Positions 49,552 to 62,699 of a stretch of DNA of 64,000 bases are shown piece by piece. Source of the DNA: Isoetes taiwanensis (taxonomy: Eukaryota; Streptophyta; Lycopodiopsida; Isoetales; Isoetaceae). The position numbers and the translations under genes are program-made. The DNA is taken from positions 7,598,654-7,662,653 of the forward strand of contig JAJEKV010000002.1 of the NCBI GenBank assembly GCA_021234155.1, in the 5' to 3' direction. The number at the start of each line of letters is the position of its first letter. Within the stretch, counting starts at the first letter, position 1. The notes beneath the pieces are model-generated. The model was not told the origin of the DNA and searched no databases. It worked only from the letters and a program-made list of their open reading frames with translations.

Positions 49552-50520
49552 TGACTTGATGTCATTCTCAAGCATCAATGCCTCCCCAACCCTTGGCACC
49601 CAAGAGACATCCCATCACGCAATCCCTCACATCCATGCCATACACCACCAAAGTTTATAGTTTCATTGTAATTGTACTGCAGCCCCGTCCTCTGACTTAC
49701 AATCTCCTGACCACAAAAATTACCTACATAGCTTGTAGTTTTGCCAGAACTCCATGGTCAGCCTCCTCACAACACATTATGCCAAAATTATGTGGTGGTT
49801 AGGAGCTCAGAAGCCATCCTCCGCTAAACTTTAATTGCTCAGATGTAATGCTAATGCTAGTATATTTTGCATTATTATGCTGTTGTTGTAAGGAACCACC
49901 CATTAAATACAATTATATGGGATGGCACATCTCCCTATGTAGGAAGATTATGTTTCTTCCATCATGAGTTTGTGAGAGCGCCCCACTTATATGTCAGCCA
50001 TACACTGTAGTTGCTTAGCGGTGGGGACTTGGGTCCTCCCCTGTGATACATGAAGGTTCTCTCAGTAGGCATTGACTAGAGGTGCTTTTCCCATCACACG
50101 CATACACCAATGCACTCCTTTCTCTCAGGTCGCCTACTTCCTCAGGAATGTGGTAGACTTCTAATTTACCTTCCACTCACTGAACGCTGGCTATGCTTCA
50201 CATTGATACTACACCACTCTAGAGAAGAACCCCAGTGGTCTCATCATCGGCATCAACGATGCAACCCATGCCTGCATACGACGCGATTAACCTTAGCTAC
50301 ATGTTTAAATTTTAAACCCAAAATCACATGTCGAAATATTTTGTTGTTGATGTCGACTACTTCTATGATTTGAAGCCGACCCTTTGTATTGTCGTATAAA
50401 CTTTGGTAATCGCTTTTCTTTAAGATCCGGGATTCTGTATAATTCACGAAGGCTCAACGGTAAAGGCTTCCACTCACAAGATATTGCAGAAATTTTGACC
50501 CTTCTTGTTGCGTACCTTCT

Positions 50521-51400
50521 CTATCTTGAAAGGTCTATCTTGGAGCAAGCTTTGCAATGCCGAAGTGGAGCTTGGTCTTGACTTTGATCTTCAACCATAC
50601 TTTGTCTCCCCACTTCAAAATTCCTCTTGACTGTCCATGCTTGCCTGCTGAGTTTTCCGTCATTTTGCCTATGTATCCTCTTCCACCAAGTCTCTACTCC
50701 GAAAGCATTTGGTCGGAGACTTCCACTCCCTTGGACACATGAGCAGGCTGCATCCCGGGTAGCTAACGACAACTGTGAATCATAAAAAGGACTCATCTCA
50801 TGATGACTCCGCTTGGTGTCATAATACTAGGTGGATGAAATCATCCCACTTGATTGCTTTGTTCATATAGCTTCAACATATCTTCAAATGATCCTGCTGT
50901 CTTCCTCGCCTGACCCATCCCAGGGACACATGCCGTACCAATTCCAAAGTTTGTCTCGATGGTGACAGTCCCCACAAAAGGCACTCCCAAATCCTGAGTT
51001 CCTATCCCAGATATCTCCTGCATACAGCCTAAAAACTCCCAACAACAGGAAGCTGGCCCACTCTCAGACCACACTTCCATATCAAATGTGCCATCTTGGA
51101 TGTACTTATCTACTACTACCCATCAAGGTATCTTTTGCCCCTTTGGTTTCTGCTCTTGTAGAGTCCTGTATTAAAATTCATACTCATACTTCCCACTTAA
51201 GCAAGCAGGCCGTGCAATGTTCCAAGGTACCTGAATCCTGGAAAGACCTACTTTGTTCACGGGGTATCCGCACTCTGATCATATCTCTGCTATTTCCTCT
51301 TCATGCCCAGCCAACAATAACCCTAATCTGAAGCACACTCATGAACCCCATGTCATATAAATGGCTGTGTGTATCATCCAAGATGTTTCTAACTTGAGAA
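50521..51400 (-). pseudogene. Integrase remnant of relic B
   Basis: The 91-codon minus-strand frame at 50521-50796 contains MSPFYDSQL, the usual start of the C-terminal part of gypsy integrase after the catalytic core, and NFEVGRQSMVEDQS, which matches the FEVGD.VWLKI motif. In a shifted frame this continues to VWLKIKVKTKLHFGIAKLAP, and PFKIEKV lies further downstream. About 100 bp upstream FEDMLKLYEQ resembles the segment after the third catalytic residue. Further upstream (about 51080-51330) a frame with YRTLQEQKPK is a possible zinc-finger or linker remnant. The catalytic core itself is unreadable. Confidence 0.7.
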
Positions 51401-52000
51401 GATTTCATGGTACACACACTATTTTATGGCCATAGCAAGTTTCCTTCCCTTCTTGGACAAAGTGCCCCACATTCCCTTTCCTTGTCCGGCCCCTGCTTTT
51501 GGAAAGGCTCGGCCTGCCTCCCAGCTCCAGGTCCTGTCGGCAATGTTTCCCTCAATCTTCCCGGCCAAACCCCTGCACGAAAGTGGATATGGCGCATGAT
51601 TCTTGTTGCTAATGGCTTCCAGGTATCTCAGAATTACATTGAGCGCTTCCCTCGGTTTATAACTTATCTGAAAATATATTCTTCAGGAATTTTAATTCAT
51701 CTCTTGCCTCTAAATTGATATGTCACAAATATGTGTATTATTGAAGGCTTTTATGGACTGGTGGTTCAGTCGAATTTTTCTTCCATGCTCAAATTAAGGT
51801 TCTTACTATAGCCAGAGCTCTTGATTCGCTAAGATACTGGCTTTTGCTATTGCTCAACTTCGAGTCATAGGCTACTACCTTCTCCCCGATGAGGACTCTA
51901 CTGCTGTTGGTCCCTTCGCTAGGCATCCGCTACCGAGTTTATCTTTTATCTGATCCGGCAAGACCAATATCGGTGTCATTGCCAAAGCTTCCTTTTAGGT
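51401..52000 (-). pseudogene. RNase H remnant of relic B
   Basis: The minus strand reads KEALAMTPILVLPD (about 51990-51950), the conserved segment between reverse transcriptase and RNase H. After a frame change come EGTNSSRVLIGEKVVAYDSK and LSNSKSQYLSESRALAIV (about 51930-51820), matching the V.AYASRKL ... Y...E.ALAIV pattern of gypsy RNase H. Stops interrupt it. Confidence 0.75.
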
Positions 52001-52009
52001 TCTAAATGC

Positions 52010-52700
52010 TTTTAAATTTGTTTTTACAATGAGTTGCCCTAATCTTTTATCTTCCCACCTTTAGACTGGTGAATATGTCATAATTTTATAAAATTTCACA
52101 ATTCTATAATAGCTCATAGCCTTAGAAGTTCTCGACTATATATGTATTTTTTGTAAATGCATTATGCCGACACGGCTTCTATCTTCAAGTAGGTTCCAGG
52201 AAACGTCAGGATCAATATGCCCAGCACCACTCTTTCCTCAAGGCGGCGGCACTTCGAGCAATCTCGCAGAGTTGATGCTCTCTTAACTTTTCTGGCACCC
52301 CCTCAAATGTTATTGCTCTCCATTGAGAATTGCCGCATAATTCAAGACATCACGAAGAAGACCATGATGAAGGAATCTAAAATTCACAAGACACTGCTCA
52401 TTAACTCATGAATGGCTGGCGATAGACAATCCAAAGGGGTAAACCAGAACCTTCATAGTGCTCCTATATATTCTGTCCGGCTCATGGATGTCTCCTGATC
52501 CCAATCAGTGACACCCCCATCCTAGATCACTCTGGTAAAAGATTCTCGTTCCCCAAGAACGGATCATTTTAAGTCATCTCAATTCCAGTGGCAGACACGA
52601 GCTTGATAGTGCTTATTTAACCCATCTTAATGCACATCCTAAGGCTCCCATCCTTCTTCAAAGAGAATAGGGTTCGAATCCGGGAGACACTAGGTCTTAG
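52010..52700 (-). pseudogene. Reverse transcriptase remnant of relic B
   Basis: The minus strand has GDIHEPDRIYRSTMK and VLVYPFGLSIAS (about 52500-52415), matching the F.T.YG.YE ... MPFGL.NAP block. Next comes FIMVFFVMS (about 52365), where the FFDD catalytic box is out of frame by loss of a single base in the GATGAT. VPEKLREHQL follows (about 52300). Then come KAMSYYRIVKFYKIM (about 52120), equivalent to the YYRRFI..F.KI block. Domains are split over frames, so it is non-functional. Confidence 0.8.
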
Positions 52701-53089
52701 AACCCCTAGGTCTAGCACTCTGAATTGTTTCTAACCCTGGCCAACCTCCCATGACATCCCATAGGGTGCCTTGCTTCTAGGCTTCCTGGCCTGTGTCTGC
52801 TATTTCACACCTCTAATTCCCATAGGAAGTCGCTTAATCATCAGAAATAAAATGCGGAATTCCCTCGATCAACTTCTGCTATTGGCCCGAAGCTATGATT
52901 CTTTGACCCTTCATTTCCTGTCTCCTCGGGATCTTGGAGCTCAAGTTAAGAGATAGGCTGGCCGCTTTTATGCACTTACCACTACCACTGCATGACGAAG
53001 TGATTTCACCGTGATCTCATTGACTCACCCTCCCATGCTGTTGGCTAAGGCCCACCATGCCCCACACCGTATGATTGCCCTGGTCCAAG

Positions 53090-53345
53090 ATATTCCATTC
53101 CAATAATCAGATCATACTCTGCCTTCATCTGACCTCCCTCCGCCCCAGCAACAACACAACTGGCAAAGTCTCCACATTGAAGCTTGTCTCTTCCCCGCCT
53201 AATCAAGCCCATTATTAAGAGACGAATCGCCTGGGCTTTGACTTTAACGCTTTAACTTTCAATATGTTTACCATCCTAGGGATGCAAACCATGACCGCCC
53301 CAGTCTATCAATACTATAAAGGATTTTCTGGCTTCTCCAGATTAA
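53090..53345 (-). pseudogene. Aspartic protease remnant of relic B
   Basis: An interrupted minus-strand frame reads LID followed by a stop and GGHG (about 53320), in the position of the active-site D-S/T-G. Next comes RRGRDKLQCGDF, then AEYDLIIGMEYLGP (about 53125-53090), equivalent to the YD.ILGM.WL motif of plant gypsy proteases. The linker to reverse transcriptase (52.7-53.09 kb) is unreadable. Confidence 0.65.
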
Positions 53346-55880
53346 TTTTATATCACTTTTCAGATTAGACATATGCAAAATATGACACCTACCATGGATA
53401 ATCCCGTGTTACTGCCGCTCATTCATGGTGTCTCCTATCCCAGCTTGTTTATTCATTATCAGTACTGTTGTCCTATGTCTCCGCTGGAAGCATCTCGAAC
53501 ATAGTCGCTTCTATACAATACACCCTGCTTCCCGAATGGACTATGAATGCTCACTGCTTGGGAATATAGACTGCTCCTTGCTCCTTGAAGCTTACCGCTT
53601 CCTTTTCCCGCTGCTACCCACTTGTGTTGTTTTGCTTCCTATAATTTATTGTACTGGCGGTTTTAGCTATCGCTTGCTTCTGGCTATAGCCTCTGTAGCT
53701 CTTCTCTCTCCTCTTTATCCCGGAAATATTGCTGGTGCTCGCTTCTTAGGCTGTCCCGCCGCTCCGCAAAAACTTATGGTTTTGCTTCTGCTCTCCGGCT
53801 ACGACCACCTGGGTTTATTGCTCTTACGAAGTCATGCGATTTCCTCGTTTGCCTTCAACATAGCCTTCCACCGATGTTTCGCCAACTTTGCAATACAAAG
53901 CCTAGTCTCTGGCGAATTCCTCCCATTGACCATTTGTTTTGTTACAAAATTATAGAACTGCCAAGATCATGTTGCACCTATGTTCTTCTGGCATGTAATG
54001 ATGTTGAACGCCTTTGCTAACTCTCCTTTAATTCTAGTAACTGTCTCTGCTAAATATAAGTGAGATACTCTTTCCACTAACCTTGTTTCAAGCCCTCTTT
54101 GAGATTTATTACAGCATTTCCTATTTTTATTTTGGTTTCATAAAGTAATTTCGCTTTATCTCGCCCACGACGCTTCTCTCGTTTATTCTCGATTCTGAAA
54201 GCCCTTTAAACTGTTTATCCTTTTTCGCTTCATGACATTTGGTAATCTTCTGTAATCGGCCTGCGGATCTCGCCCTCATTTGCTTTTGATCTCGGCTTCG
54301 GCGATCTCGGTTTCTTTCCTCGCTTCCTCCATGTCGGTTCGACCTGGCTGGAGTTTGATCCTGAATCTGATGATCTTTCCTCTTTCGCTTTCCTTTTTCG
54401 ACTTCAGTTCGCTACCTTTCAGGTTTCCGGTATATTCTGTCCTCGTTCTCCTATTGTCAGCGCACTTCGCGCACGTGAGGTTTGATGTCCGATTCGATTC
54501 GATAGTTTCTTCCGAAAGGTCATTTCACTTTGAGCAAGATTCTCTTCATTGAGCGCTTTATGTTTCAGCCATTACCAGGAGTTCACGATAGTTTCTAGGC
54601 ACTCCCAAATCACGCACATTAGAAAGTACATCACCATTAGTTTTGTTTTGTAAGGTTACGTTGTTAATTTGATGAGTACAATTTGAGGGAATACCAGATA
54701 AAGAGGCAGGAGGCTATGACCACATATATACTTAAAACTTTACATGCAACACAAACTTCTACTCGAAATTTCTTGAGGTAGTCGGTGGTCTTCCAAAATT
54801 TTCTTCACTTGGGTTGCACTCTTAATGACCCTCGTTAAATTCGATATTTGTTGACCCTCCCTGGCGCCGCCCAAGGCCCTCACCTCCTATCCGGCGAGCA
54901 CGTTCACATCACGCCAATCACGCAGGATTGCAAAGTCGAAGATGGTCAATGTAATCGCCTTCTTTGACCGTGACAACATGATCGATGTTTGATGCTAATC
55001 GGCATGGTGTCCAAATCCCCAGGATAGCCATGCTAAAGACCCTTCGCCGCATAAATTACGGTGAATAACCCTATTCTTCCGTCATAGCGAACGGCGCAGT
55101 ATCCGAAAAGTATCACGCCCCGCCGCAGACGAGAAAGTTGTTCAGGTTTTCGCTTTCATTCAAATTTCTTGTACTTCTTCAGTTTTCCGGGTCTTGGTGC
55201 ACCAGCTCTCCTTGGGATTGATACCGCCCATGTTGCTTCCGGATTGCTACGCAGCTCCTGCAACAATGCTGATGTGGACTCTGCCCGATGCCCATTTTGT
55301 TCTTGAATCGCCATGAACTCCTCCTCCTACTCCTTCGTCATCATTCGGCCTGATGCTCGCATACGCGAGACATTCCGGGATGATGTCCCACGAAGGTCCC
55401 GTTTCTCTGGCGTCGACAGGGAAGTTCAGCCTCGACCCATGAAGTCGCCTCGCAGATCCGCCACGTAGAAGGTAAAATCAGATTCACTTAAGGCTCTGGC
55501 TGCGACGTGGGAGATTCTAATGTCATGGAGGGTTAGCGCTTTCACCCGCGGCGAGGCGTTCGCTTGTAATGCCCGCCTTGGCAGGGGTTTCTTTGTTGCT
55601 CTAGTCCCTCTTTCGCTTTTGATTCGTTTCGGCCGCCTCTTGCTCCGGCATCCAGTGTCTCTGGGTCCCACCTTCGTGGTCTCCTCCCTCCCTCTCTCTT
55701 TCTCTTCCTTTCCAGTTTCTCGACACTGCCTTCCATCCGCTCTCTCCTCCGCTGCCATGGCTATGGGTTCAACTTCTAAAGGCTTGAACTGAGGGTTCTG
55801 GTCTTGGGTTTGACCCCAGATAGAAAGATGGTTACAAATATTTATAGGGAGAAGTACCCCTATCGGGATGAATGACATGT
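53346..55880 (-). pseudogene. Gag-side region of relic B
   Basis: Assigned by position upstream of protease. The 150-codon minus-strand frame at 55426-55878 contains MAAEERADGRQCRETGKEEKERG, very rich in Arg, Lys and Glu, as in a gag N-terminus or basic leader. No CCHC zinc knuckle was recognised. A 176-codon hydrophobic frame on the opposite strand (53425-53955) is judged to be antisense noise. Confidence 0.35.
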
Positions 55881-57960
55881 AGTTGAAGCATGACCGCTTT
55901 TATTCTCTAAATACCTATTCACATTTTGGGATATTCTAAGTGGCTGACTGAGGGCGCAGTTAGTGCAAAATATCCTACACAAGGTGGAGTTCTACCAAAG
56001 ATGGTCCCATCTTGGCGTGGAACTCATTATAATGCCTCTGCAGAAGGGGAGCATGCTGATGGTAGTCAATGTCGCAGTTTCCTAAGACACCACACCTGGA
56101 CTGGAGGTCACCACCATGAGCTCTGGCTGTACCATCAGCTTTGAATGAAGAAGCAGCCGGCACTGAGCCGGGGATGATGCATGGCGCCGGGTTTGGAAGG
56201 GACTGCAGGAAATCGGGCTTCGCTTAGGAGCCAGGCCAAGGGCTTGAATGACACCCTGTCTCATATAAGCAAAACCCTAATTTTGGGAAAATTTCTAGCC
56301 CAGATGGTCTCAATTTCAGGGTCTAGAGGTATGACCATGGGCTAATCAGCTTGGAAATACTTCTAAGGGTCCCTGCTAAATGAATTTTGGTTCACGAAGC
56401 GACGCCTTTGGGTCATCAGGATTCACTCACTAATACATGCTTTATAATTTGGTTTGGGATCAATTCTAAGCATTCTCGCGGAGGGGTGGGCTCTTATTTA
56501 GATCAATAATGATGCTAACCAGAGAACTTAAGGTATAACCCTGCACTCATTGAGATAACTGATGATTCTTACCGCCTTTATTTGGGTAAAAGTCTTTGGC
56601 TCAGATTGGGAAGCCACTCATGCTGCTTATTGGGATCGGGTTTGCAAACCAATGAGTCTGGCGACTTCAGGAGGGGGGCAAAACCCATTCCGTGGTATTA
56701 GCAGGGAAGCAAATTACTAAATGGCGATGACCCTTTGTCGCCCTCATGGCTAAAGTTTATAAAGGCAAATGTTTAGGTATATAGCCACCCTGCAAGGGGT
56801 AAATTTTAAAACGCCAGAGCTTCAGGCCGATTGTTGTCGTGATGATAATCTAACGCCTCTCAAAGTTGATTAGAGAACCTCGGACACGAATACATGCCAA
56901 TTTATCTGGGGGACTCATTTAGGGAATCATTAGCTACTCCAATCATATTTAATTTGTATCTAAAGTTGTTAGTTAACAAGCAGAATATTATATGATGCGT
57001 ATTTTATTTTTAAATAGTGATTCTTCTTTAATTATTGGATCAGAAAAGCTTCTATCATCTCCTGACATTCACCCATTTGGAACTACCATAAATATTCCCC
57101 AACTCTAAAAAATAGAATATCATTTTTGTCGCCCATCGAGGCCACCTGCCTAAGGGACCTGTATTATGCTAAACCGAGCACGCCTGTTAAAAACCTCACC
57201 ATATTTTCGAGGGAAAACTGTAATAGCTACAGAATATTAAATCAGACAAGTATAGGCATATACATGTCAAGTGTGCCCGCAGGACAGTTGATCTGCATGT
57301 CCATAACCTCCCTCAATGTATGATCTCAAAGAGACTCAGACGTCAGGGTTAATGTCACATAAAGCCGCTAAAGCTCGACTAACTCAACATAAAGGTCCTA
57401 ATTTGATCATACGGGTAACCTTGAAGGGTAAGGAGATTCTGCATTTGCGCATTTCGACAGTATTCGTCCGGCGTATCACTAACCATCCGCCTGGCCCAAT
57501 TCAAGATGATGCCCCGTAAGCACGGAGGTAAATGTATTCCGCTTCTTTTCGCGGCAACCAGGCATTATGGGCCCTTTGCTCCACGTGGACGGCGTAATGC
57601 CGATAGTGTACGCCCTGACATGTTCAGCGCAATGGCAACCCAAAGCTCACGAGGAAGCAAGCCAAGATATCGGCTTCGCTATTATGACATTTCATGAGAG
57701 CAGGCACTCTCAGGTTTTTTAAAGACCGCCAACCATTGAGCTCTTTTCTCCAACAGCCTTGAGGCCCCATTGCCATGATATAGTTAGTTTAGGGAGACGG
57801 CATCATTCATATTGACCACCTCTTCCTAAAAATAGAATAAATGGCGATCAGTTCTCTCTAAAAGAGGCAAAGAACCCGCCCCAAAGCAGAATTCCGATAT
57901 GGACCCGCGGGACCCCAACCCCAAAGTACCGACAAGCATGCTTTTCTTCAACTTCTCTTC
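55881..57960. other. Unassigned DNA, possible LTR promoter remnant
   Basis: On the plus strand GTCTCATATAAGCAAAACCCTAA (about 56251-56273) resembles the TATA plus AAAACCCTA layout in the LTR of relic B (on minus at about 49320) and may be an LTR core promoter in the opposite orientation. Frames are short. No gene is recognised. Confidence 0.3.
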
Positions 57961-59230
57961 TTCGGCCTAAGTCATTCTGTAGTAGTGATAAATACCAGTC
58001 TCTATACTTCCACTCCTATATAAAGGGATTTTAAGACTTTGGAATAGTGATTTTGATGTGGGGCTCACCATACAACTCCGCCGACTATTGTTTTGCATCA
58101 GCGGTAAGTGCCTTCCAGCTCCGCCACCAGCCGTATGGATGTCCCCCAACAGATAGTAGAAGTGGGAAACTCCACTCCTAACATTGTATGTGGATAAAAC
58201 TCAACATTCCTAGCCCTGGCAACTGCATGAGGACCCTCATTGACGAAGATGATGGCGTGAAACCACCTTTGCCTTACGTACTGGACGCGCATATCGCCGC
58301 TATGTAATGTGTCTGCAGTATCGAAGATACGCTGGCTGTCCGGCTGTGTTAGAGGTTCAATATCATCGATATGAACCGCCCATGATTCGATGAATGTGAG
58401 CTCCATCAGCCCCACCACGCAAGCCACCAATTGATCACCGTAAAGTCAAACAATGTTAGGAGAGAGGGTATCCCCGACGGTAACTCCTCACTACCATCAA
58501 ATTGTTGGCTTTGTTCCGTCGCGAATCAATTCAGCATCTTTCATATAGTCTGCATAATCTATTTCCGCGAATCATAGAACCCCTACCGCTGTTTCTGCCC
58601 AGTTTTCCTGGTGGCATTTCGTGAAACGCCAAAGCAACAATATAGGACCGACTACGTTCGGCCAGTTTCACACCGAGTTCGTGAACGGAAGATGCGTCAA
58701 TGGTTGAGGCCGGGTCTCAATCCTACCGGTGAGGGCCCGCATCGTTTTCATCAATCGCTAAGCTCGAGAATCTCAAAGAAGTTGTAAACACCGAATCACT
58801 ACGATTGTTCGATACTCATCGGCAGCAGGGGTCACCGCCTATAGATGCCGGGAACAACCGCTATTGGTCCACGTACGGGAAGCTCGTAATGCCTTGCTGA
58901 ACAAGGCCGCATCGGGTATTATGGACGCCCGCCTTACCTGGGCAATTCCGGCCGAGTCAACCATAAGTTCCACCGCTTCCATTGGCAAAGACGCTGTGTC
59001 GGTTCCGTCCAATCGGCATTTCCAGCATCGGCCTTCGGGTATTGCCGTGATGTACCTGAGGGTCGAGAAGCCAAGTGCGAGTTGTTTCCATCGCTTGGAG
59101 TGATATTCGGCAATAAGCTTTCCACGTACCCTAGTTTCATATGCTTGATTTGAAACCATGAACACATTCTCGTGCATATCTTGCCTTTACCTGCCATCAC
59201 AAGGGGAAAACAATGAGACCCCAACGCTCA
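57961..59230 (-). other. ORF-dense minus-strand block, unrecognised
   Basis: This is GC-richer than its neighbours, with minus-strand frames of 110 codons (58098-58430), 112 codons (58839-59177) and 96 codons (58934-59224), and a stretch containing VHELGVKLAE in between (about 58670). They could be pieces of one decayed polyprotein. I see no diagnostic motif. The overlapping frames in the second part mostly reflect base composition. Confidence 0.25.
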
Positions 59231-62200
59231 GTAATAACCACCAGAAATGCTTTTGTTTATAAACTTGTAGGTAATGTGAGAGACATAAGTCATGAGCTCA
59301 AGGAAGAGCAGGCTCTTCCTTGAAAAACATACTGAACGCCACCACTCTGGCAGATTAGTCACTCTATAGCCTCATCCACAAGCACCATTCCCATCCATAA
59401 TAGACCATTCTCACCACCAATTCTATGGCTCCAAAAATCTATAGAACCTACTTGGTTCATTGTAAGATTCATTTTCAGCAGAATTGCTTTTCTAGAGAAT
59501 TGGTTCCCATAATAGTTGAAAACTGTCCTGCAAAATATCTTCAGGAGATTTTCATGCGAATAAAAAAATCTCCAGAATCACTTACCGGAAGGTTTTCAAT
59601 GAGACTATAAATGTTGCAATTAAAAGATGCAACATACGTGAAAAAAGAGGTTTATAAAAACAGCTGATGCGCACCTCTACATCATCACTCTTACGCCATC
59701 CTACTATATTCATCTCTTTGATTTATGCATAAACCTTTATAAAACGCATCAAATCGGGATCATGAGGGAATCCATGGTCGCAGTTGCCCAAATGATTTGC
59801 ATACGCGAACAACAAACCAATTGATTCAATATGTTGCAATGCAAACAAAATCCATTGGAAAACATAAGAGAATGTATAGAAGCCATACCTGTATACTTGA
59901 GTAGTCCTGCATTTGGAGTAAATTCTAGACAACGCTTTGGAGCAAAATCGAGCCTGCACCGAAACCATACAAATGCGTACGACCAAGAAATTAGATAGAT
60001 GTAGAAGGTAATGCCTCTGAACACAAATTAGTGCGCCGGTACCCTTCCTCGAAGAAAACTGCTTAAGGTCGCGCCTAAAGCAAAACGGTGGACAAATAAA
60101 CAAAGACGCCAAAGATGAAAGAGTGAGGATATAACAGAGCAGGCTTGAAATGAAAATTGCTCAGTTATTTCATTCACATAATCAAAACTATAGGTTTAAA
60201 ACTCGCAATGACAATCAATTGCTTACCTTTTCGATAAAATAGATTTTTCCCAAGTGGTATTCTCTGAGTATTCCCGTAGGGTATTAGCAATGATATCATC
60301 AAACATTGAATGTTCCTGGGAGTGGGTGTGCTAAGGGCCATGTAATCAAATGAGCTTGTTTTCAGATAGTTAGAGATATCCGCTTGACGCTAAGCACTTC
60401 TACCAATTGGGTTGTCCAATAAAGGCAGAATAGCCAGGCCCTCCTATAAGCAGCTAGGGCAAATGCACTTCTCTCTATATCACGCTAGCTTAATTCATTA
60501 GGACTTTCAAGTCCCATAAATATCCAACACTTTCTCCCTCCATCAGCCCAAACCTAATGGCATCAAAGTCCCAAATTTGTAAAATAACGTCATTTGGGAA
60601 ATCAGCCTGTTTTGTTAGCCAGAATTAAATGTTCATGTAGTACTCTAAGAGAATGGATGCTTTATATTGGCAAACCACCTAAACAAACCTTCAAAACTCG
60701 ACGCTGCGTTTGGTGTACTCCAACTATATTGTATGATAATTTAGCTTTATTCGCTTCCTCTGCACTCTTACCTTAATGTCATATAATTGAATACTACCGT
60801 TATGACCACCGTCCTTTCGCAACCACTGCAGCGAGCGAAACCCGGCGACCATTGAAGGTTCATTGGAAAGATCATACCATATTGTTCTAATACGAGCAAG
60901 ATATTTTGTTTATATTTAGTACCCATCAATGTACCCTTTATATTCTCTTTATAATCCTAATTTAGATAATAATCTCAATTTTCCCATGTTACGTGGCAAT
61001 TTATTTTCAAGTCCTATGTAGTTGTAAATCCGCCCTAGAAAAATCTATTCACTAAAATATTATTGAAGCTCGTCTAATTGGGGACTGTGGAGCCATCGGC
61101 ATGAATCCTATATTTTGCAAACTTGCTTAAGTCCGTCCTTTCTAATGATTTAGAAAACAGATTTGAACTGATAATGTTGTAATCGTTCGCGACTGAAGAA
61201 GAATCCACATAAGCCAAGTGATTCATCGTTACCACAAAAATCAGAGTTGAAAAATATTTACCATGAAGAACATCTCCATAATATCTTCAAACCATTGATA
61301 ATTTCATTAGCTTAGGTCATGTTCTAAAAACTCCGCATTCTAAAGGTTAATAAATGTGAGGCATAAACCAAGAATGAGATAAGATATCTATTACCAATCT
61401 AGGAGGAGGTGGATAGCCATGGAATATATTCATCCTGTTCCCATACATTGTTGCGAACAATATAAGGAAGGTACAGTAAAACCGATGGGTTTTACTTTGT
61501 AATTACATCTTGTCTTTGGTATTATTTTGAAGAATTCCATTTATCTGGTTTAAAACATATTCCAGTCATTCGTGATAAAACCCTGAAACCCAAAGGAAAA
61601 TTGTTACAACCAACGCAAGTCCGCCACGCTACCTCCTGCATTGACGCCTCCCAACCACCAACTCACTCTAATAACGTAATACTTCAAATAATAGCTGCCC
61701 GCCAGCTTTTTATCAATCGACATTAGACGCTTCGATTCGGGAGTACGACGTTCGCAACGTGAGTGATACAACATGAGTTCATCCCCGCTACCCACACCTG
61801 GCACCTCCCAGAACATCAGAACGGTTCGTTTAAAGAGCAATGGGGTCATTTTACCCCGCCTCCCGTAACGTCTACCGAATGCGGAAGCCGTAAACATACA
61901 CGCTGCGAAGATAACATCATGACCGTCTCTGGTGGTGGGTACACATCAACATCTGCATAAACAAAGATCAGCACAATACATGGAAGTCTCTTACCCAAGG
62001 CTCGCACTCCGGTGGGAAGTTCGAATTCACAAGTTTAAAGGTCCCTGAACGCGTACGAACGCCATAACCTGCCATTTTAGTAGCCAGTCATCGCGTACCA
62101 CATATTTTGGATTTTGAAAATTTGCCACTATGCTTAGTGGTAGGTTTCCTTTAGTGTATTGAAGTGAGATTAATTCGGCCAAATTTTTGGAGAAGATTTT

Positions 62201-62699
62201 CCTCTCTACCTGGCTATCTACCAACCTATATGGACCCGGCATGAGTTTTTTCGCTTCATCAATAATTCCTGTTCATGCCCAAATAGATGCACTGTTGTTA
62301 TTTTATTTACCAATTTTGCTATAATTGGGAGGCAGAGAGCAGGCTTCGACTTTGGATTTACCTATGCCTTTAAATGCCTATAGAACATGATAAAGCCATA
62401 CCATTTGATTTCACCATGGATAACCCACATTTGAGAATGCATGTGGCTAAATGGGCCACAGATGGATATAGCCCTACAAAAGGTCATTACACAACTCATG
62501 ACAACAATACTACGGTAAGATCTGCACATCGACGTACCAAACAAATGTTTTGACGATGACGCTATACGTATCGCACAAAAATTTTGCTGGACAAATTATT
62601 GTTTCCAAAAAGCCAGCCATAAGATGACGCCAAAATAGGGATAATCGAAGTATTAATTTATGAGTAATTACCAAAACAAATACAATGGATTAATGGGTA
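59231..62699. other. Unassigned intergenic DNA
   Basis: AT-rich. The minus-strand frame at 59723-60112 (129 codons) has no recognised domain. An overlapping frame contains CLHCNIL and IIWATATM, a faint resemblance to the LINE zinc-binding segment that I do not consider sufficient. Frames at 61604-61897 and 62027-62242 are unrecognised. Confidence 0.35.

Larger units (their letters stand above)
48395..55880 (-). mobile_element. Ty3/gypsy LTR retrotransposon relic B
   Basis: Reading on the minus strand from right to left: a gag-side region, protease, reverse transcriptase, RNase H, integrase, a polypurine tract and a 3' LTR. This order is diagnostic of Ty3/gypsy. All domains carry stops or frameshifts. 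No convincing 5' LTR or primer-binding site was found to the right. A TATA-like CTATAAATA on the minus strand near 55840 could lie in a 5' LTR, but it does not match the 3' LTR promoter region. The right boundary is therefore a guess. Confidence 0.8.

Noticed and set aside
52660-52695. tRNA gene suggested by GGTTCGAATCC
   Set aside because: The T-stem does not pair (AGGG against CGGG), no A box or anticodon arm could be built upstream, and the site falls within the gypsy B relic.
53425-53955. 176-codon hydrophobic plus-strand ORF resembling a membrane protein
   Set aside because: It lies antisense to relic B just on the gag side of its protease. Its Leu/Ser/Cys-rich composition is what a purine-rich gag strand gives when read backwards. 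No family is recognised.
59723-60112. 129-codon minus-strand protein or LINE zinc segment
   Set aside because: CLHCNIL and IIWATATM are only faintly like the LINE pattern, and no poly(A) tail or reverse transcriptase lies nearby.
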